64,000 bases of DNA, taken from positions 103,952 to 167,951 of the forward strand of contig SHBX01000002.1 in assembly GCA_004211785.1 (NCBI GenBank), in the 5' to 3' direction. Shown here in pieces: positions 41,215 through 50,084 of this stretch. The notes under the pieces were generated by a model. The model ran no database searches and was not told the DNA's origin. It saw only the letters and a program-made list of their open reading frames with translations. The DNA is from Winogradskyella sp. (lineage in GTDB: Bacteria; Bacteroidota; Bacteroidia; Flavobacteriales; Flavobacteriaceae). Numbering within the stretch: the stretch's first letter is position 1; each line of letters begins with the position of its first letter. Position numbers and translations under genes: made by a program.

Positions 41215-42330
41215 ATGACAACAATTACTAAATATGTTGTAGCACTAGTCCTATGCTTATTTGTAAGCAATATTAGTGCTCAAGAAAAGGATAAAAAAAC
41301 TAAAAAAGATTCTACAAATAACAAATTTGAATTCTACAAAGAAAATCAAATTAAAACCCTGGAAGAGGAAAAAAAACAGATTGAAAACCAAGAGCGTGAT
41401 TTCCTTAAAGCAGATATTGAAGGTATCAATAGACAGCTAGATGAAGGCAAGATAACTGCAGGCGAAGCAGAACGATTAAAAAAGGAAGCTGCAAAAAAGA
41501 GAGCTGCAAATATTGCTGATAGATTAGCTATCATTGATAGAAAAATAGAATTAGTTAGAAGAAATCCTTATGCTGAAAATTTAGATAGCGAAAACTCATC
41601 ATATATAGGATTTGTTGCAGATTCTGAAGATGGAAGCAGAATAGGATTTTCTATAAAATCTGGAAAGAGAAAGCCGCCTAAATACGATCTTCGTACAACT
41701 AACAGAATGGTATTTGCTTTAGGATTTAATAATGCTATTGGAGATGGCCAAGGGTTAGATGATTCGCCTTACAAATTAGGAGGTTCAGGATTTGTAGAGT
41801 TGGGTTGGGTATGGCAAACACGATTATTTAAAAATTCTAATTTTGCTAGACTTAACTATGGATTTTCATTTCAATGGAACAAGTTTGATATAAAAAACAA
41901 TAAATATTTTGTTGAGAATGGAGATCAGACCACACTTCAAGATTTTCCGTCAAATCTAAAGAGCGCTAAGTTTAGGGTTACTAATTTAGTATTGCCTGTG
42001 CATTTTGAGTTTGGCCCATCTACAAAAAAGGAGTACAGTAATCGCGTACGTTATTTTACAGATAATAAGTTTAGAATAGGTCTTGGTGGATATGGAGGCG
42101 TTCGTTTAGGGTCAATGCAAAAATTAGTCTATGAAGATGCTGATGGTGACCGTGTAAAAGATAAGCAAAAACGAAATTTTAATGCCTCTAATTTTGTTTA
42201 TGGACTTAGTGGTTATATCGGCTGGGGTGATTTATCGATCTATGCTAAATACGACTTAAGTCCACTATTTAAAGATCAAGCGTTTGATCAAAATAATATC
42301 TCATTAGGTCTTCGTTGGGATTTAGACTAA
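41215..42330 (+). CDS. Outer-membrane beta-barrel protein with coiled-coil N terminus
   Basis: A 371-residue protein. After the signal peptide (ending SNISAQ) comes a highly charged helical region (about 25-115, KTLEEEKKQIENQERDFLKA) predicted to be a coiled coil, then a porin-like barrel of about 230 residues (FVELGWVWQTRLFKNSNFAR, FRIGLGGYGGVRLG, SLGLRWDLD at the end). It is the third gene of the sigma/anti-sigma cluster and a likely target or sensor of it. The coiled coil may reach toward peptidoglycan or a periplasmic partner. A terminator follows. Confidence 0.85.
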   Translation: MTTITKYVVALVLCLFVSNISAQEKDKKTKKDSTNNKFEFYKENQIKTLEEEKKQIENQERDFLKADIEGINRQLDEGKITAGEAERLKKEAAKKRAANIADRLAIIDRKIELVRRNPYAENLDSENSSYIGFVADSEDGSRIGFSIKSGKRKPPKYDLRTTNRMVFALGFNNAIGDGQGLDDSPYKLGGSGFVELGWVWQTRLFKNSNFARLNYGFSFQWNKFDIKNNKYFVENGDQTTLQDFPSNLKSAKFRVTNLVLPVHFEFGPSTKKEYSNRVRYFTDNKFRIGLGGYGGVRLGSMQKLVYEDADGDRVKDKQKRNFNASNFVYGLSGYIGWGDLSIYAKYDLSPLFKDQAFDQNNISLGLRWDLD

Positions 42331-42355
42331 ATCAATCAATATTTTAATTAAAAAA

Positions 42356-42387
42356 GCCTCAATCTATTTAAAGATTGAGGCTTTTTT
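42356..42387 (+). terminator. Intrinsic terminator after the sigma-factor operon
   Basis: GCCTCAATCT (42356-42365) pairs with AGATTGAGGC (42372-42381) around ATTTAA, with six Ts after it and As before it, so it can also end the convergent minus-strand genes. Confidence 0.92.
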
Positions 42388-42393
42388 GCGTTA

Positions 42394-42750
42394 TTAGATA
42401 CTTTGACCGAAAGTTAATAGGTTGTTATCTGGGTCAAGTACTGAAAATTCTTTTTGCCCCCAAGGTTTTATTTCTAATGGGCCATTTGGATGAATATTTA
42501 TATTATTATCTAATACCGATTGGTAAAGTGCATCAATGTTATCTGTTCTAAGATATACTTGTCCATAATTTTCTTTTGGATTCAAAGATTTAAATTCAAA
42601 AAAGTGAATTTCAACATGATCTTTTCCTACCATCAAATAAACTTCATAATTCTCGCTCCCTAGTTCTTTAAATCCTAATTGGTCGATGTAAAATACTTTA
42701 GTAGCATTTTTATCACGCATGGGTAATTTTGGGTTTATATTTGTAAGCAC
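42394..42750 (-). CDS. VOC-family protein (glyoxalase/bleomycin-resistance-like)
   Basis: A 118-residue protein of the vicinal oxygen chelate superfamily. Two paired beta-alpha-beta-beta-beta modules are visible; the first contains ATKVFYIDQLGFKELGSENY and HVEIHFFEF, the second VYLRTDNIDALYQSVLD and EFSVLDPDNNLLTFGQ. The sequence fits the bleomycin-binding-like subgroup. Substrate and metal are not evident. It is 17 bp downstream of the DUF2200 gene and probably co-transcribed with it. Confidence 0.9.
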   Translation of the reverse strand: MLTNINPKLPMRDKNATKVFYIDQLGFKELGSENYEVYLMVGKDHVEIHFFEFKSLNPKENYGQVYLRTDNIDALYQSVLDNNINIHPNGPLEIKPWGQKEFSVLDPDNNLLTFGQSI

Positions 42751-42767
42751 TGAGTATTTGTTTAAGT

Positions 42768-43145
42768 TTATTTCTTTTCTTTTCGCAAAATTTTCTCCAT
42801 TTTACGACCTTTTGCCAATTCATCAATCAGTTTTTCCATTTGTCTACATTGTTTGTAAACTTCAAATTCATCTTCTATTTCTTCAATTCTATAACCACAA
42901 ACAATACCTTTAATCATGTGTGCATTGGGATGGATTTTTGCTTTTTCAAAAAACGTTTTAAACGTTACTTTCTCTGCAATAAGTGTTTGTAATTTATCTT
43001 CATCAAAACCAGTTAACCACTCTATTACTTGATGGAACTCTTCTTTTGTTCTACCATGCTTTTCCAATCTATTCCAGTAAAGTGGATAAATAGATGCAAA
43101 AATCATATTTGCAACTTTTTCATTTTTTTCAGCAGTAACCTTCAT
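42768..43145 (-). CDS. DUF2200 family protein
   Basis: A 125-residue cytoplasmic protein. The frame is open upstream to 43289, but the ATG at 43145 gives the family N terminus (MKVTAEKNEKVANMIFASIY). The sequence matches DUF2200 as I know it (YPLYWNRLEKHGRTKEEF, VIEWLTGFDEDKLQ, HPNAHMIKGIVCGYRIEEIE). The tail is lysine-rich. Function unknown. Confidence 0.85.
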   Translation of the reverse strand: MKVTAEKNEKVANMIFASIYPLYWNRLEKHGRTKEEFHQVIEWLTGFDEDKLQTLIAEKVTFKTFFEKAKIHPNAHMIKGIVCGYRIEEIEDEFEVYKQCRQMEKLIDELAKGRKMEKILRKEKK

Positions 43146-43531
43146 TTTTTGCGATTTTATATTGGAGTTAACTTTTTTGTGTATGTTAGTTTCGATTACA
43201 ACTAAGATAGCAAAAGAGGACGAGTCTGGAGGAAAATTGGAGAATTTTCCAATTAGCAGAAAGAAATTCAGGCAATTAAATATACACACTATTGTAACAC
43301 GTTTTTAGTTCCTCCAAATTTTTGCCCAAGGTAAATTTAAATGTGTAATAGCTAATTTATATTCAAATAGATACTAAATTTTATCTATAGAATTTATAGA
43401 ATAAAACAAGATTTGTGTTTGGCTTATTTGCTCTTAAAGTCTTTAAAAAGCTTATTCTGTCAATAAATATAAACATTAAATCTATTGTTAGTTTTAGTTT
43501 ATTAAATTTACCATCTGTTTATATTTCAATA
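43146..43531. other. Spacer between DUF2200 gene and dnaG, no gene
   Basis: A 386-bp AT-rich spacer separating divergent genes. It contains a perfect hairpin, GGAAAATT (43231-43238) with AATTTTCC (43243-43250), and a wider inverted repeat, TGGAGGAA (43227-43234) with TTCCTCCA (43309-43316). A TATATTTC -7-like box lies about 14 bp before the dnaG start. I find no supported coding sequence. Confidence 0.5.
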
Positions 43532-45499
43532 TTGATTTCACAAAATTCCATAGCACAAGTTTTTGAGACTACTCGAGTTGAGGAGGTTATCGGCGATTTT
43601 GTACAGCTCAAAAAATCTGGTAGTAATTTTAAAGGATTGAGCCCTTTTAGTGAGGAGCGTACACCAAGCTTTATGGTGTCTCCAGTAAAACAAATCTGGA
43701 AAGATTTCTCAACGGGTAAAGGCGGTAATGCGGTAACATTTTTAATGGAGCATGAACACTTTACTTATCCTGAAGCTATAAAATACCTCGCTAAAAAGTA
43801 TAACATTGAGATTGAGGAAACCGAGCGTACAGACGAAGAAAAAGAAAAGGCTAATACACGAGAGAGTTTGTATTTGGTAAGTGAGTACGCCAATGAATAT
43901 TTTCAGAAAACCATGCATAAAACTGATAAAGGCAAAGCCATTGGGTTGAGCTATTTTAAAGAGCGAGGTTTTACGGATGAGACTATTAAGAAGTTTCAGT
44001 TAGGTTACTCATTAGACGAGTGGCAATCCTTTACGGACGATGCTTTAAAAAACGGTTATAAGATAGAATTCCTTGAAGGCACAGGACTGACTATTGTAAA
44101 GCCAGAGAAACACTTTGATCGGTTTAAAGGTCGTGTCATGTTTCCAATACATAGCATGAGTGGTCGCGTGCTTGGTTTTGGTGGTCGTATTTTGGGTAAT
44201 GATAAAAAAGCAGCCAAATACCTAAACTCGCCAGAGAGTGAGATATACCATAAAAGCAAAGTGCTTTATGGACTTTATTTTGCCAAACAAACCATTGCAA
44301 AGGAAAATAATTGTTATTTGGTGGAAGGTTACACGGATGTTATTCAGTTTTACCAACGTGGTATTACAAATGTGGTATCGTCTTCTGGTACAGCATTAAC
44401 GCCAGACCAAATTCGTTTGATAAAGCGACTAACCAATAATATCACCGTACTTTTTGATGGTGATGCAGCTGGTATGCGTGCTTCTATTCGTGGTATAGAT
44501 TTAATTTTGGAGCAAGGTATGAATGTGCGTGTTTGCACGTTTCCTGATGGCGAAGACCCAGATAGCTTTTCTAAAAACAATACACTTCAAGAAGTTACAG
44601 ATTACCTCTCCGAAAACGCTAAAGACTTTATACAGTTTAAGGCATCATTATTATTTGAGGACACTAAAAACGACCCTATTAAAAAAGCAGAAACCATTAG
44701 GGATATTGTAAATAGTATAGCTAAGATTCCAGACCAGATAAAAAAAGAGGTCTACATCCAAGAGTGTGCGCGTATTATGGATATTAGTGAATCGGTATTG
44801 TTTAGTACACTAGCTCAGATTAATAAAAAAGAATCTCAAGAAGCCAATAAAAAATATAAGCAAGAGCGCAAAGCTTTTGATGTTGTTAAGACTGAGCCTA
44901 AACCAACTCGTAAAGTTGATATTCAGTACGAATTAGAACGAAAGATTATAGAAATCTTATTAATCTATGGTAATAAGACCGAAAAGTTTGAAGATTTAGT
45001 ACTTAAAGAAGATGAGGTTTCTGGTGATTTGATATTAGAGCCTGTTGTGCACGAAACACGAGTTTTCGAAAAAATCTACTTGGATTTGCAAGAAGACGAA
45101 ATGCAGTTTAGCGATGCAAATTTTAAAATGCTTTATTATTCTATTATAGATAAGTTAAACCAAGATGAAAATTTTTCTACTAAAGCGTTTATGCAAGAGT
45201 TAAAACCAGAAATTGCGCCTATGGTTACAGGAATTTTAATGGATGACGAAAAATATGCCCTACATGATTGGGAGCGTAATAATATTATACCAAAAGATAA
45301 GGGTCATACAGTGCCTCAATTAGTAAGCCAAACAATATTAAGTTTACGTTGTTTTTTAATAGACCAAAAGGTGTCTGCTTTTAAAGATGAAACCTTAAAA
45401 GAAAATTCTGACAGCAAAAGCATAATGGAGGACGTTAAAGACTACCTAGGACTTAAAATGTTACTATCAAGAAAATTGGGTAAAGTTGTTGGTGGTTAA
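43532..45499 (+). CDS. dnaG: DNA primase
   Basis: A 655-residue replicative primase. Start: the frame is open to 43415, but family proteins begin with M-I-S-x-x-x-I-x-x-V-F-E, which fits the TTG at 43532. The N-terminal CHC2-like domain (1-95) keeps the fold (TPSFMVSPVKQIWKDF, GKGGNAVTFLMEHEH), but all zinc ligands are replaced: CPFH is SPFS and the second Cys pair is absent. The TOPRIM domain follows (LVEGYTDVIQFYQRG, LFDGDAAGMRASIRGID). The C terminus overlaps the convergent regulator gene by 4 bp. Confidence 0.93.
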   Translation: MISQNSIAQVFETTRVEEVIGDFVQLKKSGSNFKGLSPFSEERTPSFMVSPVKQIWKDFSTGKGGNAVTFLMEHEHFTYPEAIKYLAKKYNIEIEETERTDEEKEKANTRESLYLVSEYANEYFQKTMHKTDKGKAIGLSYFKERGFTDETIKKFQLGYSLDEWQSFTDDALKNGYKIEFLEGTGLTIVKPEKHFDRFKGRVMFPIHSMSGRVLGFGGRILGNDKKAAKYLNSPESEIYHKSKVLYGLYFAKQTIAKENNCYLVEGYTDVIQFYQRGITNVVSSSGTALTPDQIRLIKRLTNNITVLFDGDAAGMRASIRGIDLILEQGMNVRVCTFPDGEDPDSFSKNNTLQEVTDYLSENAKDFIQFKASLLFEDTKNDPIKKAETIRDIVNSIAKIPDQIKKEVYIQECARIMDISESVLFSTLAQINKKESQEANKKYKQERKAFDVVKTEPKPTRKVDIQYELERKIIEILLIYGNKTEKFEDLVLKEDEVSGDLILEPVVHETRVFEKIYLDLQEDEMQFSDANFKMLYYSIIDKLNQDENFSTKAFMQELKPEIAPMVTGILMDDEKYALHDWERNNIIPKDKGHTVPQLVSQTILSLRCFLIDQKVSAFKDETLKENSDSKSIMEDVKDYLGLKMLLSRKLGKVVGG

Positions 45500-46125
45500 G
45501 CCAAATCATGATGTTTTGCTTGATGTACCAAGTCTATAATATTATCCACATTCAGTTTTTTAAATAAACGTGCTTTATAGGTACTAACAGTTTTTTCGTT
45601 AATATCAAGCTCTGTAGCTATATGTTTATTCTTTTTTCCAATAGATAATAGTTTAAGAACTTCCACTTCACGAGTAGACAATCGCTTAAATAGACGTGCT
45701 CTACTTTTTGCAGTGTCTGTATACTTATAGTGCTTATCCATTTTTTCACTTAAGTAAACTTTACCTTGGTTTATAGCGTCAATAGCTTCAACAATTTTTG
45801 ATGTGTTTGCACTTTTAGACAAATATCCAGATGCGCCAGCTTTAAGTGTGCTAATGGCATATATTTCTTCTGGTTGGTGGCTAAACATTAATATTCTAAT
45901 AGTTTTGTGCTCTTTTTTAATAGCACGCAAAGCTGTGATACCATTAAGTTCTGGTAAGTCAATTTCAGAAATGATGATATCTACATCATTTTCTCTTATG
46001 AATTCGAAAATTTCGACACCGCTACCCAAGTCCCCAACAACTTGATATTCAGGGTTTTTGTTTAATGTTTGTTTTAGTCCTTCACGAACGACAGGGTGGC
46101 TATCTACTAATAGTATCTTTGCCAT
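45496..46125 (-). CDS. LuxR/NarL-type response regulator with Glu at the phospho-site
   Basis: A 209-residue regulator. The receiver domain (about 1-118) has LLVDSHPVVREGL and conserved Ser and Lys (LMFSHQPEE, GYLSKSANT), but the phospho-acceptor Asp is Glu54 (IIISEIDLPELNG; codon gaa). The C-terminal LuxR HTH (about 145-205) is complete: LSTREVEVLKLLSIGKKNK and VSTYKARLFKKL. The Glu may mimic phosphorylation and make the protein constitutively active or phosphorylation independent. No sensor kinase is adjacent. It is convergent with dnaG. Confidence 0.92.
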   Translation of the reverse strand: MAKILLVDSHPVVREGLKQTLNKNPEYQVVGDLGSGVEIFEFIRENDVDIIISEIDLPELNGITALRAIKKEHKTIRILMFSHQPEEIYAISTLKAGASGYLSKSANTSKIVEAIDAINQGKVYLSEKMDKHYKYTDTAKSRARLFKRLSTREVEVLKLLSIGKKNKHIATELDINEKTVSTYKARLFKKLNVDNIIDLVHQAKHHDLA

Positions 46126-46266
46126 AATTGGTGATTTAAGTAATTACTAATTTAAAAAGGTTCTTAGGGGGATTAGTGGTATTACTTAAACAAAAGTACG
46201 AAAAGTCAATGCTAAAACAATAAAAAATGCAGGGATTTTTTGAAAAAATTATGAATTTAATATTTT

Positions 46267-47055
46267 TTACATCAAATCTTTAGGAATTTCACAAATAGGA
46301 ATTGGTATCATCTTATGTTTGTTTGATCTATTATAACGCATAAAAATATCAAAAACTTCTTTTTGACGTCCAGTAAAATCTTCAGAGGTCTTTCCTTCGT
46401 CTTTCATTTGCATAGCCCATTCTAATTCTGGATACGAAGCACCTATTTGATCTTCGTCACTACGTGCATCTCCAAAGAGCCCATCGCTTGGTGCTGCTTT
46501 CATTATTGATGTAGGTACATTAAGAATCTCGCCAATAGCATAGACTTCAGATTTTAATAAGTCAGCAATTGGGCTTAAATCTACACCGCCATCACCATAT
46601 TTTGTATAAAAACCAACACCAAAATCTTCGACCTTATTTCCTGTACCTGCTACTAATAGACCTAATAAGCCTGCATGATAGTACAAAGTTGTCATGCGTA
46701 ATCTGGCTCTAGTATTTGCAAGAGCCATATCTACAGTTGCTTGTTTACCATCAAGGTTAACTTCTGTTTTAAATTCTTCAAAAACGGGTGTCAAATCTAC
46801 TCGTGTTTCACTTACATTAGAAAAGCGTTCTTTAAGCTGTGCTATATGTTCTTCTGCTCTAGATACATGACTAGCGGCTTGATGTATAGGCATTTCTATG
46901 CACAGAATATCTAGACCTGTTTTTGCGCAAAGTGTCGATGTTACCGCAGAATCTATTCCGCCAGAAACCCCAACAACAAACCCATTAACTTTTGCGTTTA
47001 TAGCATAATCTTTTAGCCAATTAACAATATAATCTATAACTTTTTCTGTTTGCAT
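46267..47055 (-). CDS. nadE: NH3-dependent NAD+ synthetase
   Basis: A 262-residue enzyme that amidates nicotinate adenine dinucleotide to NAD+. The ATG at 47055 gives the family N terminus (MQTEKVIDYIVNWLKDYA); the frame extends to 47094. The ATP pyrophosphatase P-loop is SGGIDS (31-36), with KVEDFGVGFYTKYGDGG and APSDGLFGDARSDEDQIG further on. There is no glutaminase domain, so it uses ammonia. It is divergent from gldB. Confidence 0.97.
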   Translation of the reverse strand: MQTEKVIDYIVNWLKDYAINAKVNGFVVGVSGGIDSAVTSTLCAKTGLDILCIEMPIHQAASHVSRAEEHIAQLKERFSNVSETRVDLTPVFEEFKTEVNLDGKQATVDMALANTRARLRMTTLYYHAGLLGLLVAGTGNKVEDFGVGFYTKYGDGGVDLSPIADLLKSEVYAIGEILNVPTSIMKAAPSDGLFGDARSDEDQIGASYPELEWAMQMKDEGKTSEDFTGRQKEVFDIFMRYNRSNKHKMIPIPICEIPKDLM

Positions 47056-47083
47056 AATTCTCGAATTTTTATAGTAAGAAGTG

Positions 47084-47091
47084 TACCTTTG
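47084..47091 (+). promoter_or_regulatory. gldB promoter -7 box
   Basis: TACCTTTG matches TAnnTTTG exactly, 46 bp before the gldB ATG. No clear -33 TTG. Confidence 0.5.
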
Positions 47092-47137
47092 CAAACAAAA
47101 ATAACTTAAAGGACTTAGCTTTAAAAATATTTCTGAA

Positions 47138-48106
47138 ATGAAAGTAAAACTTAATCACATACTATTTACTCTGTTGTTTATTCTTTTCTGGACTTGCGAA
47201 AATGAGAATGCCCTCGAGAAAGAAATAGCCAAAATAGATATGGGTTTTACTGTAGAGAGATTTGATAAAGTGCTTTTAAATACTGATGCTCAAAAGTTGC
47301 CACAAGTTAAAAATACGTTTCCCTTTTTGTTTCCTGAATATATATCAGACTCTTCTTGGGTTGAAAGAATTAATAGTGATTTACAACAACAAATGTTCTC
47401 TGAAGGAAAGAAAGCCTTTGGAGATTTTAAAGTTGAGAAGGAAAATATAAAACGTCTTTTTCAGCATATAAAATATTATGATAAGACCTTTAAACAACCT
47501 CGAGTAATTACAGTAGCAGATTATGTAGATTATAGAAGCAAATTAGTGCTTCAAGGAGATTTGTTGATTATAAATCTTATGAATTACCTTGGTCAAGACC
47601 ATGAGTTTTATCAGAATACACCAATGTACTTTGCCGAAAGAATGATGTCTACTCAGATATTACCTGAGATTGCAGAAAAATATGCTAATAATTATGCGTA
47701 CCAATCTCAACGAAAAACATTTCTTGATGAAATGATATATCATGGGAAAACACTTTATTTTAAGGATGTTATGATTCCTGAGTTTTCTGACGCAGACAAA
47801 ATTGGGTATACTATTGAGGATATAAAATGGGCAAATGAAAACGAATCTCAGATATGGAGTTACTTTGTGGAAAAAGAATTACTTTTTAGTACAGACCCAA
47901 AATTATTTACACGATTTACTGTTCCTGCACCGTTTTCAAAATTTTATTTAGAATTAGATAATGAATCTCCTGGGCGAGTAGGGCAATATATTGGTTGGCA
48001 AATAGTACGTGCTTATGCAGAACGAACGGGTACTGATATTATAACGCTAATGCGTACTGATAGTGACGAAATTTTTAAAAAATCTAAATACAAACCTAAG
48101 CGATAA
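47138..48106 (+). CDS. gldB: Gliding-motility lipoprotein GldB
   Basis: A 322-residue lipoprotein with a lipobox Cys near 20 (LLFILFWTC). The body matches GldB as known from Flavobacterium (FPFLFPEYISDSSWV, YYDKTFKQPRVITVADYVDY, SPGRVGQYIGWQIVRAYAER). GldB is required for gliding and is distantly like DUF2268 metalloprotease-type proteins, but no HExxH is seen. It is followed by gldC after 11 bp, the standard order. Confidence 0.93.
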   Translation: MKVKLNHILFTLLFILFWTCENENALEKEIAKIDMGFTVERFDKVLLNTDAQKLPQVKNTFPFLFPEYISDSSWVERINSDLQQQMFSEGKKAFGDFKVEKENIKRLFQHIKYYDKTFKQPRVITVADYVDYRSKLVLQGDLLIINLMNYLGQDHEFYQNTPMYFAERMMSTQILPEIAEKYANNYAYQSQRKTFLDEMIYHGKTLYFKDVMIPEFSDADKIGYTIEDIKWANENESQIWSYFVEKELLFSTDPKLFTRFTVPAPFSKFYLELDNESPGRVGQYIGWQIVRAYAERTGTDIITLMRTDSDEIFKKSKYKPKR

Positions 48107-48117
48107 TTAATAATAAG

Positions 48118-48444
48118 ATGAATTCTAAAATTGAATTAAACGTAGAGCTTGATGAAAACCGAGTACCAGAAAAATTAACTTGGTCTGCACAAGACGGTGG
48201 CATACAAAATGAAGAAGCCAAAGCCATGATGTTATCTGTTTGGGATAGTAATACTCAAGAGACACTACGTATAGATTTATGGACAAAAGATATGCCCGTG
48301 GATGAAATGAAGCAATTTTTCCATCAAACATTGGTAACGATGAGTGATACCTTTATGCGAGCTACTCAAGATGAGAAAATGACAGCTACCATGAAAGATT
48401 TTTGCGATTACTTTGCTGAAAAATTAGAATTGAAAAAAAACTAA
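48118..48444 (+). CDS. gldC: Gliding-motility protein GldC
   Basis: A 108-residue soluble protein, no signal peptide. Sequence of the GldC type (LDENRVPEKLTWSAQDGG, KAMMLSVWDSNTQETLRIDL). GldC is thought to be a cytoplasmic accessory of gliding motility. It is downstream of gldB in one operon, and the last 4 bp overlap the convergent hypothetical gene. Confidence 0.95.
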   Translation: MNSKIELNVELDENRVPEKLTWSAQDGGIQNEEAKAMMLSVWDSNTQETLRIDLWTKDMPVDEMKQFFHQTLVTMSDTFMRATQDEKMTATMKDFCDYFAEKLELKKN

Positions 48445-49277
48445 TTTGCCTGTGGTTTTATCCCAAAACCATAGCTCTCAGTTGTGTAATAGGGTATTGC
48501 ATTAAAGTATGGAGATTTGGTATTAATAAAGTCTTTGTCTAGTTCTTTATGTTTTAAAAACATACTGCTATTATAAATTTCCCATATTTTCAAGATGTTA
48601 GATTGACCTTTAAGAGTTTTTACATCTAATTGATTTCTTGCAATCATGCGATCTATATCTTTTTTAGTGGCCATTTTTTGTATTGTTCTCGAATAGTGAC
48701 CACTATTAACTTCGTAATATACCCAGTAATTATATTTGTGCTTTTTTTCTTTTCTCTTTTTAAATGTTTTTTTGACTATAGGTCGTTTATAATTGAGTAA
48801 ATCACTTATGTTTTCGGAGTTAAAATGTGTCTCTTCTTTTCTGGTTTCTTCATATACAGAATTATCTTCTGTACTAGCTACATCTTTTTCGTCTTCAAAA
48901 GCATCACTAGTGTCTTCAATATCTGATGATACTTCAGTAGCGTATGTGTCGAGTAAAGGTTCATTACGAAATAGAACAATAATTATACGTTTGTCAAGAA
49001 GAATAGCCTCAATAACATACCTACCGATATCTAAGTCATATAAAGGGATTTTTATTTTTTTATTTTTTACCTCTATTGTTTCATCATAATCTTTATTAAA
49101 AAGATTAACCTTATAAATAGTTCTTTCTCCCTCAAGAATAAGACTATCTTCAGCTTTGTTTAAATAATGCTTAAGCTCTTTTGCTCTAAAATTGACATTC
49201 TGTACCAATGTAGATTTTTGACCATAAACCATGGTCGATATGAATAGTAAAGGCAATATTATCTTTAAATTAAACAA
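48441..49277 (-). CDS. Secreted protein of unknown function with basic linker
   Basis: A 278-residue exported protein (signal peptide MFNLKIILPLLFISTMVYG). The mature part has an N-terminal beta-rich domain (about 20-105), an acidic low-complexity segment (EVSSDIEDTSDAFEDEKD), a strongly basic segment (KKTFKKRKEKKHK) and a C-terminal aromatic part (YWVYYEVNSGHYSRTIQKMA). I do not recognise the family. It is convergent with gldC and overlaps its stop by 4 bp. Confidence 0.72.
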   Translation of the reverse strand: MFNLKIILPLLFISTMVYGQKSTLVQNVNFRAKELKHYLNKAEDSLILEGERTIYKVNLFNKDYDETIEVKNKKIKIPLYDLDIGRYVIEAILLDKRIIIVLFRNEPLLDTYATEVSSDIEDTSDAFEDEKDVASTEDNSVYEETRKEETHFNSENISDLLNYKRPIVKKTFKKRKEKKHKYNYWVYYEVNSGHYSRTIQKMATKKDIDRMIARNQLDVKTLKGQSNILKIWEIYNSSMFLKHKELDKDFINTKSPYFNAIPYYTTESYGFGIKPQAN

Positions 49278-49475
49278 AAAGCTTTTTAATTTATAAACTC
49301 TATTAATTATTTATATAATCGCTAAAAGCTGATAAAAGTAGATTCTTTTAGTTTAAATAATAAATTTTTATGCTGTATAGTATTTTTTTTAGTTAATCTG
49401 TTTTAATTTAACGTTTTAAATAAAAGACATACCTAAGCTAAAAGCTATATTTTTAATAGTTAATAAAATTGATTT
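49278..49475. other. Divergent intergenic spacer, no gene
   Basis: A 198-bp very AT-rich spacer between two divergent genes of unknown function. I see no hairpin, repeat or coding region I can support, apart from expected promoters that do not match the consensus well. Confidence 0.4.
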
Positions 49476-50084
49476 ATGAAAAAATTTTTATTTGGGATAC
49501 TGCTTACAGTAACGGTCATACTTTTGTATAAACAATGTACCTATCAGCCGACTGTGGTCATCAAAGAATCTTCAGCTTTAATCCAAGAGCAACTTAAAAA
49601 CGTAAGTAAACTTGTAGTGACAGAAGGTCATTTTTCTGAAGTATTTAACTATGAAAACTCTAAGAAAATTTTAGGAGACTATCTCACTGCAGACAAGAGA
49701 GCTATTGTTGTTGTTAATGCCAAGGTGTCAATTGCTTACGACTTAAGTGAGTTAAAGTACAAGATGGACAAAGCTACAAAAACACTGCAAATATTATCTA
49801 TTCCTGAGCACGAAATTTCTATTAGCCCAGATTTGGAATATTACGATTTACAGGACGACTTTTTAAATTCTTTTGAAGCCGAAGATTATAATACAATAAA
49901 AGAGAGTGTAAACAAGTCATTATTAGAAAATGTAGAAAAATCTAATCTAGTGTCTAATGCACAGAACAGGTTAATAAGTGAATTATCAAAATTTTATATT
50001 CTTACAAATTCCTTGGGTTGGAAGCTTGAGTACAAAGGCGAGCAACTAAAAGCTGAAGATGATTTTGAAAAGCTTTTACTGTAA
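49476..50084 (+). CDS. DUF4230 family membrane-anchored protein
   Basis: A 202-residue protein with an N-terminal membrane anchor (MKKFLFGILLTVTVILLYKQ) and an extracytoplasmic DUF4230 domain (KLVVTEGHFSEVFNY, KAIVVVNAKVSIAYDLS as ADKRAIVVVNAKV, LEYYDLQDDFLNSFEAEDY). The family is widespread in Bacteroidota and Firmicutes, of unknown function. Its end overlaps the convergent rhodanese gene by 9 bp. Confidence 0.85.
   Translation: MKKFLFGILLTVTVILLYKQCTYQPTVVIKESSALIQEQLKNVSKLVVTEGHFSEVFNYENSKKILGDYLTADKRAIVVVNAKVSIAYDLSELKYKMDKATKTLQILSIPEHEISISPDLEYYDLQDDFLNSFEAEDYNTIKESVNKSLLENVEKSNLVSNAQNRLISELSKFYILTNSLGWKLEYKGEQLKAEDDFEKLLL

Noticed and set aside
43227..43316. Inverted repeats in the dnaG spacer as an insertion sequence or CRISPR remnant
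   Set aside because: Only one dyad pair of 8 bp, no target duplications, no transposase fragment and no regular spacing.
43415..43531. Longer DnaG start at 43415
   Set aside because: The extra 39 residues do not match the family, whose N terminus aligns with the TTG at 43532, and a promoter-like box lies within them.
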